A stretch of 64,000 nt of DNA from Paenochrobactrum pullorum (lineage in GTDB: Bacteria; Pseudomonadota; Alphaproteobacteria; Rhizobiales; Rhizobiaceae): assembly GCF_041929845.1 (NCBI RefSeq), contig NZ_JBHEEH010000001.1, positions 434,001-498,000 on the forward strand. Reading direction: 5' to 3'. This document shows, one piece after another, positions 56,187 through 64,000 of the stretch; the first letter of the stretch is position 1, and each line of letters opens with the position of its first letter. The notes under the pieces are model-generated. The model saw only the letters and a program-made list of their open reading frames with translations, was not told the DNA's origin and did not search any database. The translations under genes were made by a program, and so were the position numbers.

Positions 56187-56693
56187 TCAGTTGCTTTTTG
56201 CTTCACGCAACGCCGATGAAAAAGCATTGGCAAAACTTTCCCGGTCATCGGCATTCAGAAAACTGCCGATTTTTAAAATCCGGCCACGGCTCTCAATATT
56301 CATGGCAGTGATGCCGATATCGGGGCGGCGGTCGACATGAAATTTTGTCCAGAACGGATTGAAACTGTGGTTTTGAATGTGGCCTGATGCAGCTATCTGG
56401 CGGATATGGAGTTCCGATTTAGAAACGGAAATTTCCTCACGTGCTTGTGCCGCGCGATAATTGACGCGAAATGCCCAGTAAATCAGCGCAATATCAAGGC
56501 CGAAAAAACCAAAGATCGGCCACGCGCCAAGCGAGAAAAAGATAAAGCTCACTAAAAGCCAGCAGGCAATCAGTGCAGACATCAAAATGATAAACCCTTT
56601 GCGCCCAAGCGAGCGATAAGGCTGGAGAAGCGCTTGGAAAATCGGCCTGTCATAATGGTCAGGCTGGGCACCGTCGGGATGATAATCAACCAT
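56187..56693 (-). CDS. DUF2244 membrane protein
   Basis: Integral membrane protein of 168 residues; function unknown. Two adjacent hydrophobic helices (about 33-55 and 58-76) are followed by a beta-rich domain (ISVSKSELHIRQ, NPFWTKFHVDRRPDIGITAM, GRILKIGSFLNADDRESFA). This is the usual DUF2244 pattern, often near nth or cytochrome-oxidase genes in Alphaproteobacteria. It is divergent from nth across 69 bases. Confidence 0.85.
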   Translation of the reverse strand: MVDYHPDGAQPDHYDRPIFQALLQPYRSLGRKGFIILMSALIACWLLVSFIFFSLGAWPIFGFFGLDIALIYWAFRVNYRAAQAREEISVSKSELHIRQIAASGHIQNHSFNPFWTKFHVDRRPDIGITAMNIESRGRILKIGSFLNADDRESFANAFSSALREAKSN

Positions 56694-56762
56694 GATAACC
56701 TGTTTCGGGCTGCGGCAAGCTTACGACTGTTATGTCACCATGTTAAAGATTATAGAGTGGAT

Positions 56763-57521
56763 ATGGAACAGACTAAAGTAAAATTATCCGCTACAGATGT
56801 CACAACTGCGCCAAAGCACAAACCGCGCCGTTTGGCGGGGTCGCTCTATACGCGTGATGAAATATACGAAATTTTTCGTCGTTTCAGCATTCAGCGCCCC
56901 GAACCAAAGGGTGAATTGGAACATGTGAATGTGTTTACATTGCTGGTGGCGGTGGTTTTATCGGCGCAGGCAACCGATGCTGGCGTCAATAAAGCAACGC
57001 GTGCTTTGTTTGCCATTGCCGATAGCCCACAAAAAATGCTGGCACTTGGTGAAGAAACGGTGGGTGAATATATCAAAACCATCGGTCTGTGGCGCAACAA
57101 GGCCAAGAATGTCATTTTGCTTTGTGAAGCTTTGATCCGCGATTATGGCGGCGAAGTGCCGGATAATCGTGATGATTTGGTGAAGCTTCCGGGGGTGGGG
57201 CGTAAAACTGCCAATGTGGTGCTGAATATGTCTTTTGGCCAGCCGACCATGGCGGTGGATACGCATATTTTGCGCATCGGCAATCGTATCGGACTGGCAC
57301 CGGCTAAAACACCGGATGCGGTGGAAGCAATTTTGGTACGCATCATTCCGGCGGAATTTATGCAGCATGCCCATCATTGGCTGATCTTGTTCGGGCGCTA
57401 TACCTGCAAGGCACGTAAACCCGAATGCGGGTTATGTGTGATTGCGGATATCTGCAAATCGGCTTCGAAAACCAATTCGATACCCGCACCATTGACAACT
57501 ATCCCTGAAAAGCTGGGATAA
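56763..57521 (+). CDS. nth: Endonuclease III
   Basis: DNA glycosylase/AP lyase (EC 4.2.99.18) of 252 residues for oxidised pyrimidines. The helix-hairpin-helix KLPGVGRKTANVVL contains catalytic Lys148, and Asp166 is in AVDTHI. The 4Fe-4S ligands follow C-x6-C-x2-C-x5-C in CKARKPECGLCVIADIC. ATG 56763 gives the usual N-terminus; an upstream in-frame start at 56634 overlaps the divergent gene. The last 23 bases overlap the 3' end of the convergent CysZ-like gene. Confidence 0.95.
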   Translation: MEQTKVKLSATDVTTAPKHKPRRLAGSLYTRDEIYEIFRRFSIQRPEPKGELEHVNVFTLLVAVVLSAQATDAGVNKATRALFAIADSPQKMLALGEETVGEYIKTIGLWRNKAKNVILLCEALIRDYGGEVPDNRDDLVKLPGVGRKTANVVLNMSFGQPTMAVDTHILRIGNRIGLAPAKTPDAVEAILVRIIPAEFMQHAHHWLILFGRYTCKARKPECGLCVIADICKSASKTNSIPAPLTTIPEKLG

Positions 57522-58224
57522 GTTTTTTTTCCTGTTTCATGATCGTTTTGTGCAGATGCACCATCATGGTGGCGGCAAAAAGCGGTGTCAGCAGGCTTAA
57601 AAGCGGTATGGCCAGAAAGCCTGCAATGATGAGGCCGGCTAAAAATATGGTGCCGCCATAACGAGCACGCAAAGCTTTGGCTTCTTGCTCTGGATGATAG
57701 CGCATGGCGGCAAATTCGAAAAATTCACGCCCGAGCAAATAGCCGTTGATGATGAAAAAGGCAATGATATTGACGCCCGGCACCAGTAATAACAGCAATG
57801 CCAGAATGTTGCCCGCAATGACGATGCACAGAAATTTGAGCGACACGATGATGGCGCGCCTGATCGGCAGTTCGGTGCCGACAGGTTCATCGGGATAATC
57901 TTCACGTTCAACGATTTCGGCCACGTCATCGAGAAAAAGACCGGCAATCAAGGCTGTGACCGGAGCAATAAGAAGTGCCAGCACCAGTGCCAGCCCCATG
58001 CCTGCAATGATTGCTGTTACCAGCCCCAGCCAACCTGTCCATTCAGGCAGGCCAGGCAGCAGAGTTTCAAGCCATGGCCATGCTAATGAGAAAAATATCT
58101 GCCTGATTGCTGCCCACGCGCCCATCAATAGTAAAATTGTCAGGCCTAAAACTTTCCAGAAAACAGAGCGATATTCTGCACTGAACAGCCTTTGTAATGC
58201 GGTGTATGCAGCTTGCAGAACCAT
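57499..58224 (-). CDS. EI24/CysZ-family membrane protein
   Basis: Inner-membrane protein of 241 residues with about four to six hydrophobic helices. CysZ-family features are LLLVPGVNIIAFFIINGYLLGREFFEF and the helix pair GLALVLALLIAPVTALIAGLFLDDVAE. CysZ imports sulfate in enterobacteria; here no cys genes are adjacent, so transport of sulfate is only a family guess. It converges on nth with a 23-base overlap. Confidence 0.82.
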   Translation of the reverse strand: MVLQAAYTALQRLFSAEYRSVFWKVLGLTILLLMGAWAAIRQIFFSLAWPWLETLLPGLPEWTGWLGLVTAIIAGMGLALVLALLIAPVTALIAGLFLDDVAEIVEREDYPDEPVGTELPIRRAIIVSLKFLCIVIAGNILALLLLLVPGVNIIAFFIINGYLLGREFFEFAAMRYHPEQEAKALRARYGGTIFLAGLIIAGFLAIPLLSLLTPLFAATMMVHLHKTIMKQEKKLIPAFQG

Positions 58225-58435
58225 GTAAACTCCTGAATCGCGGTATGGTGCGGCTTTTAGATAGGTGCGCTACTTTAGTCCTACAAGAGACGATTTATAG
58301 GGCACTGCTCACAGATAATTCAGGTGATTGATCTTTGCAGGGTAGCTATTATCGAGCCAAAAGGCTAAATCATCGCATAAAATCACCGCAGGAAACTGCT
58401 TGATACATAACAACGGGAGCCTCTTGGTTTATCTC

Positions 58436-59428
58436 ATGGCTACATATGACGTTCTTTGTATCGGTAACGCAATCGTTGATATTATTGCGCGTTCTGATGA
58501 TGAGTTTCTGGTTACCAATGGCATTATCAAAGGCGCGATGAACCTCATTGATGGTTCACGTGCGGAACTTTTATATGACCGTATGGGGCCAGCTGTGGAA
58601 ATGTCCGGCGGTAGCGCCGGCAATACCGCCGCCGGTATCGCCAATCTGGGCGGTAGGGCCGCTTATTTCGGCAAAGTGGCCAATGATAGTCTGGGCAGCG
58701 TCTTTGCTCATGATATCCGTTCCCAAGGCGTGGCCTTTGACACACGTCCGTTAGAAAACAAAATCCCGACCGCGCGTTGCATGATTTTTGTGACACCGGA
58801 TGGCGAGCGTTCGATGAACACTTATCTGGGCGCCTGCGTGGAATTGGGGCCTGAAGATATTGAGGCCTCCAAAGTGGCTGATGCAAAAGTCACTTATTTT
58901 GAAGGTTATTTGTGGGATCCTCCACGTGCCAAAGAAGCCATTCGACTGGCTGCAAAAGTGGCGCATGATCACGGCCACGAAATGGCGATGACTTTGTCTG
59001 ATCCGTTCTGCGTTGACCGCTATCGTGATGAGTTTCTGGAACTGATGCGCACAGGCACGGTGGATATTGTTTTTGCCAATGAAGAAGAGGCAAAATCACT
59101 TTATCAGACCGATAGTTTCGACACAGCTTTGCTGGCGCTTTCCAATGATTGCAAACTTGGCATTGTCACACGCTCCGAAAAAGGTGCGGTCGTGGTCAAA
59201 AAGGACGAGCGGATTGTCGTTCCGGCAATCGAGATTTCCGAATTGGTGGATTCAACCGGTGCCGGTGATCTGTTTGCAGCCGGATTCCTTTTTGGTTACA
59301 CCAATGGCCGTTCACTGGAAGAAAGTGCGCGGCTTGGCGCTCTTGCTGCCGGTATTATTGTGCAGCAGGTTGGGCCACGTGCACAGGGGAGCCTTTCGGG
59401 CGCTGCCAAAAATGCCGGATTGCTTTAA
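58436..59428 (+). CDS. PfkB-family kinase, probably adenosine kinase
   Basis: Ribokinase-fold kinase of 330 residues, the length of the Rhizobiales proteins annotated adenosine kinase. The substrate-binding glycines are in VEMSGGSAGNTAAGIANLGG, and the catalytic Asp in the signature DSTGAGDLFAAGFLFG. TRSEKGAVVV precedes the nucleotide site. ATG 58436 has no close ribosome-binding site; TTG 58424 in frame has GGGAG 4 bases ahead and is a real alternative. Ribose or another nucleoside as substrate cannot be excluded. It is transcribed alone. Confidence 0.85.
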   Translation: MATYDVLCIGNAIVDIIARSDDEFLVTNGIIKGAMNLIDGSRAELLYDRMGPAVEMSGGSAGNTAAGIANLGGRAAYFGKVANDSLGSVFAHDIRSQGVAFDTRPLENKIPTARCMIFVTPDGERSMNTYLGACVELGPEDIEASKVADAKVTYFEGYLWDPPRAKEAIRLAAKVAHDHGHEMAMTLSDPFCVDRYRDEFLELMRTGTVDIVFANEEEAKSLYQTDSFDTALLALSNDCKLGIVTRSEKGAVVVKKDERIVVPAIEISELVDSTGAGDLFAAGFLFGYTNGRSLEESARLGALAAGIIVQQVGPRAQGSLSGAAKNAGLL

Positions 59429-59442
59429 CATTTCTTGAATGC

Positions 59443-59486
59443 AAAAAACGGCTGATGTTTATTTAGTAACATCAGCCGTTTTTTTA
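59443..59486. terminator. Bidirectional terminator between the PfkB kinase and TRIC-like genes
   Basis: AAAAAACGGCTGATGTT (59443-59459) pairs with AACATCAGCCGTTTTTT, with A and T runs on both sides. Confidence 0.9.
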
Positions 59487-59501
59487 TGTATCTTATGTTA
59501 C

Positions 59502-60161
59502 TTAATCTTTGCGGATAAAGCCATCACGTTTGAGCTCGGCTTCGGTGCGCCCTGGTTGCGGCTTGTAGACCGGCAATTTCCAGCCCCATATCAAAGCGCC
59601 GCCACGCACAATAAAAGCTGCAAGACTGCCGCATATAACAGCAATCATTGTATCGATCTGTGCCAGATGCATTGCCACATAAACACATGCGCCTGCCAGA
59701 GCAGCTGTCACATAAATCTCGCGTTTGAGCAGAACCGATGGTTCACCGGCGATAATATCACGCAAAACACCGCCAAGGGTTGCGGTAAAAATACCGGTTA
59801 CAATTGCCACCAACGGATCGGAGCCGAGATCAAGCCCTTTAGCAGCACCCATGGCACTATAAAAAGCCAGCCCCAAAGCATCGAGCCATAACAACACGCG
59901 ATAACGCGATTCCACCAAATGCGCGGTAAAATAAACGAGAATTGCTGCGGCTGTGCCGGTGACCAGATAAAGCGGCTCTCTTACCCAGAAAACCGGATCA
60001 TCGCCAAGGATAAGATCGCGGATGGTACCCCCACCGATACCGGTGACATTGGCAAGAAAAATAAAGCCGACAATATCCAATTGACGTCTGGATGCAGCTA
60101 AAGCGCCGGTCGCCGCAAATACGAAAACGCCGGCATAATTTAAGAAAGTCAGTATCGTCAC
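59502..60161 (-). CDS. TRIC-family cation channel protein (UPF0126/YicG)
   Basis: Inner-membrane protein of 219 residues with seven hydrophobic helices and two repeats, each with the Gly-rich turn of TRIC channels: GIGGGTIRDLILGD and TLGGVLRDIIAGE. Prokaryotic TRICs conduct potassium/sodium; some relatives may carry glycine. GTG 60161 with GGGGAG 7 bases ahead starts directly before the first helix (VTILTFLNYAGVFVF) and is preferred over a TTG at 60224. It is transcribed on the minus strand downstream of grpE. Confidence 0.85.
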   Translation of the reverse strand: MTILTFLNYAGVFVFAATGALAASRRQLDIVGFIFLANVTGIGGGTIRDLILGDDPVFWVREPLYLVTGTAAAILVYFTAHLVESRYRVLLWLDALGLAFYSAMGAAKGLDLGSDPLVAIVTGIFTATLGGVLRDIIAGEPSVLLKREIYVTAALAGACVYVAMHLAQIDTMIAVICGSLAAFIVRGGALIWGWKLPVYKPQPGRTEAELKRDGFIRKD

Positions 60162-60212
60162 AACGACGCTCCCCGCAACGCCCCTCTTATCAGGGAGTGT
60201 TATTGAGACTGC

Positions 60213-60243
60213 GTAAGGGCGCAAATGATTTTTGCGCCCTTAC
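60213..60243. other. 13-bp perfect stem-loop downstream of grpE
   Basis: GTAAGGGCGCAAA (60213-60225) and TTTGCGCCCTTAC (60231-60243) form a perfect stem with a 5-base loop, about 40 bases after the grpE stop. No T run follows on the minus strand. Confidence 0.65.
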
Positions 60244-60281
60244 TTGTAATATTGTGATTAAAATGTGGAATTTTATAAGAT

Positions 60282-60947
60282 TTAAGCGTCTTTGGTTTGG
60301 TCGTCTGCTTCCGGTGCGCGTGCTGCGCCACCTTTGGAAACGCCAACGAGAGCCGGACGCAGCACACGGTCGCCAATGGCGTAACCGGTCTGAACCACCT
60401 GCACCACGGTGTTGTTTGGCACATCCGGGTTTGGCACTTCAAACATTGCCTGATGGAAATTCGGATCGAATTTCTGGCCTTCCGGATCAAGCTTGGTGAC
60501 ACCATGGCGTTCAAGCGCCTGCAACATGGAGCGTTCGGTGAGGTCAACGCCGTCGGCCAAGCCCTTCAGGCCGCTGTCTTCAACCAGCGATTCTGCCGGA
60601 ATGGCATCAAGCGCACGGCGAAGATTGTCGGATACGCTTAGCATATCGCGGGCAAAATTGGTAACCGCATAGGTTTTGGCATCGGCCACATCACGTAAAG
60701 TGCGCTTGCGCAGATTTTCCATATCGGCTGCCAGACGCAGCAACTGATCTTTCAGCGCGGCATTTTCGTCAACCAGATGCGCGAAAGGATTGCTTTCCTC
60801 TTCTTCGGCAACTTCTTCCATTGCTTCCGCCTTGCGGGACTTCAAAAAATCATCAGCCGCTTTTTTCAGCGCATCCCGGTCACGGGGATTATTCAGGTCG
60901 CGCTTGTCAAGATCGGCTGTTTCAGGGTTTTTCTTTTCTTCAGTCAT
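60282..60947 (-). CDS. grpE: Nucleotide exchange factor GrpE
   Basis: Co-chaperone of 221 residues that releases ADP from DnaK. An acidic N-tail leads into a long coiled-coil helix (about 55-105: [25 protein letters not shown]...), a four-helix dimer region and the C-terminal beta domain with [23 protein letters not shown] and [25 protein letters not shown] precedes the ATG. It follows hrcA on the same strand after 131 bases. Confidence 0.97.
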   Translation of the reverse strand: MTEEKKNPETADLDKRDLNNPRDRDALKKAADDFLKSRKAEAMEEVAEEEESNPFAHLVDENAALKDQLLRLAADMENLRKRTLRDVADAKTYAVTNFARDMLSVSDNLRRALDAIPAESLVEDSGLKGLADGVDLTERSMLQALERHGVTKLDPEGQKFDPNFHQAMFEVPNPDVPNNTVVQVVQTGYAIGDRVLRPALVGVSKGGAARAPEADDQTKDA

Positions 60948-61078
60948 GATGTTCTTCCGTCTTGAATAAGTGTTTGTGGCGGATATCGAGTGTCAGCGCA
61001 GGAAAATCAAGGCTTAATGTGCATACCTTGTGCATTCTGACAGTTATAATTGCAATGCCCAGATGGTTATCGCTATGG

Positions 61079-62149
61079 TTATCGCAGCAATCTTGAGACA
61101 ATTTGCGCGGTATAATCCACCATTGGCACGATACGGGCATAATTAAGCCGTGTCGGGCCAATGACGCCAAGCGCGCCGACCACGCGCTGTTCTGCGTCAC
61201 GATAAGGCGCGACAACCAGTGATGAACCGGAGAGCGAAAAAAGTTTATTTTCCGAACCGATGAAAATCCGTACCCCTGATCCGGCTTCGGCCAGATCAAG
61301 CAATTGGATCATGCCGTCTTTGGTTTCAAGGTCGTCAAAGAGATGGCGCAGCCGTTCGATGTCTTCCTGTGCGCTGATATTTTCGAGCAGGTTGGAGCGC
61401 CCGCGCACAATGAGACGGGCTGGCTGATCTGAGCCGCTGCCGCCCCAGATGGCAAGACCTTGCGCGACAAGACTTTGCGACAGGCTGTCGAGCGCTTCGC
61501 GGGTTTCGTTTTTAAGCTTTTCCAATTCCGTGCGCGCTTCAGAAAGTGTGCGGCCATGAATATGCGCGTTGAGAAAATTAGAGGCTTCAATGAGTTGAGA
61601 CGTGCTGACACCGGGTGGCAGTTCCAGCACGCGATTTTCCACATCACCATTTTTCATGACAAGCACGGCCAAAGCGCGTGTTGGTTCAAGGCGCACAAAT
61701 TCAATATGTTTGAGCGCACCTTCGGCCTTGGTGGCAAGCACCAATCCGGCACCTCTTGAAAGGCCGGAAAGCACTTGGCTGGCCTCTGTCAGAATATTTT
61801 CTACCGAATGGGTTTGTCCGGCAGCACGCACCTGCGCTTCAATGCTGGAGCGTTCATCAGGGGGCAGGTCGCCGATTTCCAAAAACGCATCGACAAAGAA
61901 ACGCAAGCCGATTTGTGTGGGCATACGGCCTGCCGAAATATGGGGCGAATAAATCAGCCCCAGATGTTCCAGATCGCTCATCACATTGCGGATGGTGGCG
62001 GGCGATAAGGCCTGCGGCAGAATGCGCGCCAGATTGCGGGAACCCACCGGATCACCATCATTCAGATAGCTTTCAACAATCCGGCGAAAAATATCGCGCG
62101 AACGCTGGTCAAGCGAACTGAGAACGTCATGTGCTGGTGACTGGATCAT
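61079..62149 (-). CDS. hrcA: Heat-inducible transcription repressor HrcA
   Basis: Repressor of groESL-type operons through CIRCE elements, 356 residues. The N-terminal winged helix contains [18 protein letters not shown] and [16 protein letters not shown]; the GAF-like middle and the C-terminal [30 protein letters not shown] are typical. GGCGGGG lies before the ATG. It has a good sigma-70-type promoter upstream and no CIRCE was found near it. It is divergent from rph and followed by grpE. Confidence 0.97.
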   Translation of the reverse strand: MIQSPAHDVLSSLDQRSRDIFRRIVESYLNDGDPVGSRNLARILPQALSPATIRNVMSDLEHLGLIYSPHISAGRMPTQIGLRFFVDAFLEIGDLPPDERSSIEAQVRAAGQTHSVENILTEASQVLSGLSRGAGLVLATKAEGALKHIEFVRLEPTRALAVLVMKNGDVENRVLELPPGVSTSQLIEASNFLNAHIHGRTLSEARTELEKLKNETREALDSLSQSLVAQGLAIWGGSGSDQPARLIVRGRSNLLENISAQEDIERLRHLFDDLETKDGMIQLLDLAEAGSGVRIFIGSENKLFSLSGSSLVVAPYRDAEQRVVGALGVIGPTRLNYARIVPMVDYTAQIVSRLLR

Positions 62150-62191
62150 CGCCCCGCCTAAACCTTGTGTTTCATATGATGTTGCCCCTTA

Positions 62192-62219
62192 AATATAAGG
62201 TGGCAAGTGCCAAGGTCAA
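62192..62219 (-). promoter_or_regulatory. Promoter of hrcA-grpE
   Basis: On the minus strand TTGACC (62219-62214), 16-bp spacer, TATATT (62197-62192), about 43 bases upstream of the hrcA ATG. The spacer contains the short inverted repeat TGGCA-CT-TGCCA. Confidence 0.65.
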
Positions 62220-62350
62220 AGACTTTGAGTGAAACTGTTAAAACAGTTGTGTAAAGTGCTATCATATCAAAGCAACAGCGAAATACCTTTCTATTTGTGT
62301 GATTGCGGCTTAAAAGCAAAACCTTCTTATATGAATCGGGGTTAAATCTT

Positions 62351-63067
62351 ATGCGTCCATCCAAACGTGCAGCCGATGAAATGCGGGCTGTTTCTTTCGA
62401 GCGTGCTATTTCCAAACATGCTGAAGGCTCTTGCCTCGTCAAATTTGGCGATACGCATGTGCTGTGCACGGCAAGCTTGGAAGAAAAAGTGCCGGGCTGG
62501 ATGCGCAATACCGGTAAAGGTTGGGTCACTGCCGAATATGGCATGCTGCCGCGCTCCACCGGCGACCGTATGCGCCGCGAGGCAGCAGCCGGCAAGCAGG
62601 GTGGCCGTACGCAAGAAATCCAGCGTTTGATCGGCCGCTCATTGCGTGCGGTTGTCGATATGCAGGCTTTGGGCGAGTTTCAGATCACTGTTGACTGCGA
62701 TGTCATTCAGGCTGATGGCGGCACCCGTACCGCTGCCATTACCGGTGGTTGGGTTGCGCTGCATGATTGCCTGCGCTGGATGGAAAGCCGTCAGATGGTC
62801 AAGCTCGACAAGGTGCTGAAAGACCATGTTGCAGCTATTTCCTGCGGCATTTACGAAGGTACTCCGGTTCTCGATCTGGATTATCCGGAAGATTCAGCCG
62901 CTCAGACCGATGCCAATTTTGTTATGACCGGCACTGGCGGCATTGTTGAAATTCAGGGCACCGCCGAAGGTGTGCCATTCTCTGAAGAAGAGTTTGCCAA
63001 GCTGATGGCTTTGGCCAAAACCGGTGTAAACCGTCTGGTTAGCTTACAGAAAATGGCCGTTGCCTGA
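62351..63067 (+). CDS. rph: Ribonuclease PH
   Basis: Phosphorolytic 3'-5' exoribonuclease (EC 2.7.7.56) of 238 residues that trims tRNA precursors. [18 protein letters not shown], the phosphate-binding [29 protein letters not shown] (opening), [19 protein letters not shown] and [17 protein letters not shown] are the family blocks. ATG 62351 was chosen over 62303 by homology. Followed by rdgB after 39 bases and hemW, a conserved order. Confidence 0.97.
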   Translation: MRPSKRAADEMRAVSFERAISKHAEGSCLVKFGDTHVLCTASLEEKVPGWMRNTGKGWVTAEYGMLPRSTGDRMRREAAAGKQGGRTQEIQRLIGRSLRAVVDMQALGEFQITVDCDVIQADGGTRTAAITGGWVALHDCLRWMESRQMVKLDKVLKDHVAAISCGIYEGTPVLDLDYPEDSAAQTDANFVMTGTGGIVEIQGTAEGVPFSEEEFAKLMALAKTGVNRLVSLQKMAVA

Positions 63068-63106
63068 TCTTCTGATCCATAAAAATTTGAATGTGGTGCT
63101 GAAATT

Positions 63107-63751
63107 ATGAAGAAACTTGAAGAAACCAAACTGATTGTCGCCTCGCATAATGCAGGAAAGCTGCGCGAATTTGATGACCTGTTGGGGCCGTTCGGTTTTG
63201 AAACACAGTCTGCCGGTCAGCTTGGCTTGCCGGAGCCTGATGAAACCGGCACCACATTTGAAGAAAACGCCTATATCAAAGCCTATGCTGCGGCCAGCGT
63301 CACAGGATTGCCGGCTTTATCTGATGATTCAGGCCTTGTTGTTGATGCACTTGATGGAAACCCGGGCGTTTACACCGCCAATTGGGCAGAATTGCCGGAT
63401 GGCAGCCGTGATTTTGCCATGGCGATGGGCAAGGTTGAAGATGCTTTACAGGCCAAGGGCGCTACCGAACCGCATGAGCGTAAAGGTCGTTTCGTGTCGG
63501 TGATTTGTCTGGCAAAGCCTGATGGCTCGGCTGAATATTATCGCGGCGAAGTGGAAGGTCAGCTGGTTTGGCCGCCGCGTGGTGAACTGGGCTTCGGTTT
63601 TGATCCTGTCTTTTTGCCGGATGGTTATGACAAGACCTTTGGCGAAATGACCGCACAGGAAAAACATGGCTGGAAACCGGGTGATAAACATGCGCTTTCA
63701 CATCGCGCCCGTGCCTTCCAGCTCTTTGCCAAAGATGTGTTAGATATTTGA
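63107..63751 (+). CDS. rdgB: dITP/XTP pyrophosphatase
   Basis: House-cleaning nucleotidase (EC 3.6.1.66) of 214 residues that removes dITP, ITP and XTP. Motifs are [47 protein letters not shown] and [10 protein letters not shown], with the catalytic Asp in SDDSG. It is the middle gene of rph-rdgB-hemW. Confidence 0.97.
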   Translation: MKKLEETKLIVASHNAGKLREFDDLLGPFGFETQSAGQLGLPEPDETGTTFEENAYIKAYAAASVTGLPALSDDSGLVVDALDGNPGVYTANWAELPDGSRDFAMAMGKVEDALQAKGATEPHERKGRFVSVICLAKPDGSAEYYRGEVEGQLVWPPRGELGFGFDPVFLPDGYDKTFGEMTAQEKHGWKPGDKHALSHRARAFQLFAKDVLDI

Positions 63752-63797
63752 CTTGCCGGGCATTGATTGAGATAATTAAGAATAGGCGTTTAAGAAT

Positions 63798-64000
63798 TTG
63801 GAACTGAACACCGCGCTGGCTTCACAGCACCCGATTGCAACCATTGATGGGGAAAATGCTTTCGGCATTTATCTGCATTGGCCGTTTTGCATGGCCAAAT
63901 GCCCATATTGTGACTTTAACAGTCATGTGCGGCATCAGCCGGTGGATCAGGAACGTTTTGCAGCTGCCTTTAATCGTGAAATGGAAACTCTGCGTGAGCG
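63798..64000 (+). CDS. hemW: Radical SAM haem chaperone HemW, 5' part
   Basis: Coproporphyrinogen III oxidase-like radical SAM protein, thought to hand haem to respiratory proteins. Only the first 67 codons are in the window. GIYLHWPFCMAKCPYCDFNS contains the CxxxCxxC cluster ligands Cys31, Cys35 and Cys38. The start is TTG at 63798: an in-frame stop (TAG 63783) lies just upstream, and no ATG precedes the conserved block. The ribosome-binding site is weak. Third gene of rph-rdgB-hemW. Confidence 0.9.
   Translation, partial: MELNTALASQHPIATIDGENAFGIYLHWPFCMAKCPYCDFNSHVRHQPVDQERFAAAFNREMETLRE

Noticed and set aside
62150..62350. CIRCE element between hrcA and rph
   Set aside because: No TTAGCACTC-N9-GAGTGCTAA or near match was found on either strand; only a promoter with a short repeat was seen.

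Overview
This window is chromosomal housekeeping DNA from an alphaproteobacterium of the order Hyphomicrobiales (Rhizobiales), closest in gene content and protein sequence to the Brucella/Ochrobactrum/Bartonella group. The evidence is a cyclic beta-1,2-glucan synthase, an Omp25/Omp31-type porin, an ActS/ActR (RegB/RegA) redox pair, an OlsB-type ornithine-lipid acyltransferase, a MaeB malic enzyme fused to a phosphotransacetylase-like domain, and Rhizobiales gene clusters such as glnD-murJ-trpS, lptC-lptA-lptB-hpf-ptsN and hrcA-grpE next to rph-rdgB-hemW. By eye the base composition is close to half GC, lower than in Brucella. That would fit a Pseudochrobactrum-like or bee/ant-gut Bartonellaceae-like organism, but the genus cannot be fixed from this window. 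No phage, insertion sequence, CRISPR array, rRNA or tRNA was seen.

Layout. 1-6.0 kb: 3' two-thirds of the cyclic glucan synthase gene. 6.1-13.9 kb: NAD salvage (pncB), a sugar kinase/SDR pair, glpK, a bifunctional class A PBP and a porin. 14.1-21.6 kb: small RNase D, M20 peptidase, a probable sRNA, polA and a DbpA-like RNA helicase. 21.8-30.0 kb: gyrB, the glutathione-dependent formaldehyde operon (frmR-adhC-GNAT-fghA, read leftwards) and hrpB. 30.1-34.3 kb: actS-actR, an L,D-transpeptidase lipoprotein, an Nfu-type Fe-S scaffold and a universal stress protein. 34.3-45.3 kb: glnD-murJ-trpS, maeB and mutS. 45.4-50.8 kb: OlsB-like acyltransferase, a coupled methyltransferase/methyltransferase/lspA chain, and sppA-ihfB-lapA. 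51-55.1 kb: lptC, lptA, lptB, hpf, ptsN. 55.2-64 kb: hsp20/DUF1150, DUF2244, nth, CysZ-like, a PfkB kinase, TRIC-like, grpE, hrcA, rph, rdgB and the 5' end of hemW.

Main observations. (1) A three-hairpin structure in the polA upstream gap folds better as a minus-strand RNA, because its only mismatches become G-U pairs; two of its loops, and the C-run that begins in the third stem, carry UCCCCC. It looks like an alpha-r7/Smr7C-type small RNA. (2) A TACT-C5-AT-AGTA operator sits between the -35 and -10 of frmR. (3) An Irr-type iron control element lies upstream of the Nfu scaffold gene. (4) rpoN, which normally lies between lptB and hpf in Rhizobiales, is missing; an AT-rich gap of about 0.5 kb takes its place. 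(5) Two related composite palindromic repeats of the RIME/Bru-RS kind lie at 21.6 kb and 55.5 kb. Start codons were chosen by ribosome-binding site and by recalled homologue N-termini; several genes use TTG or GTG.
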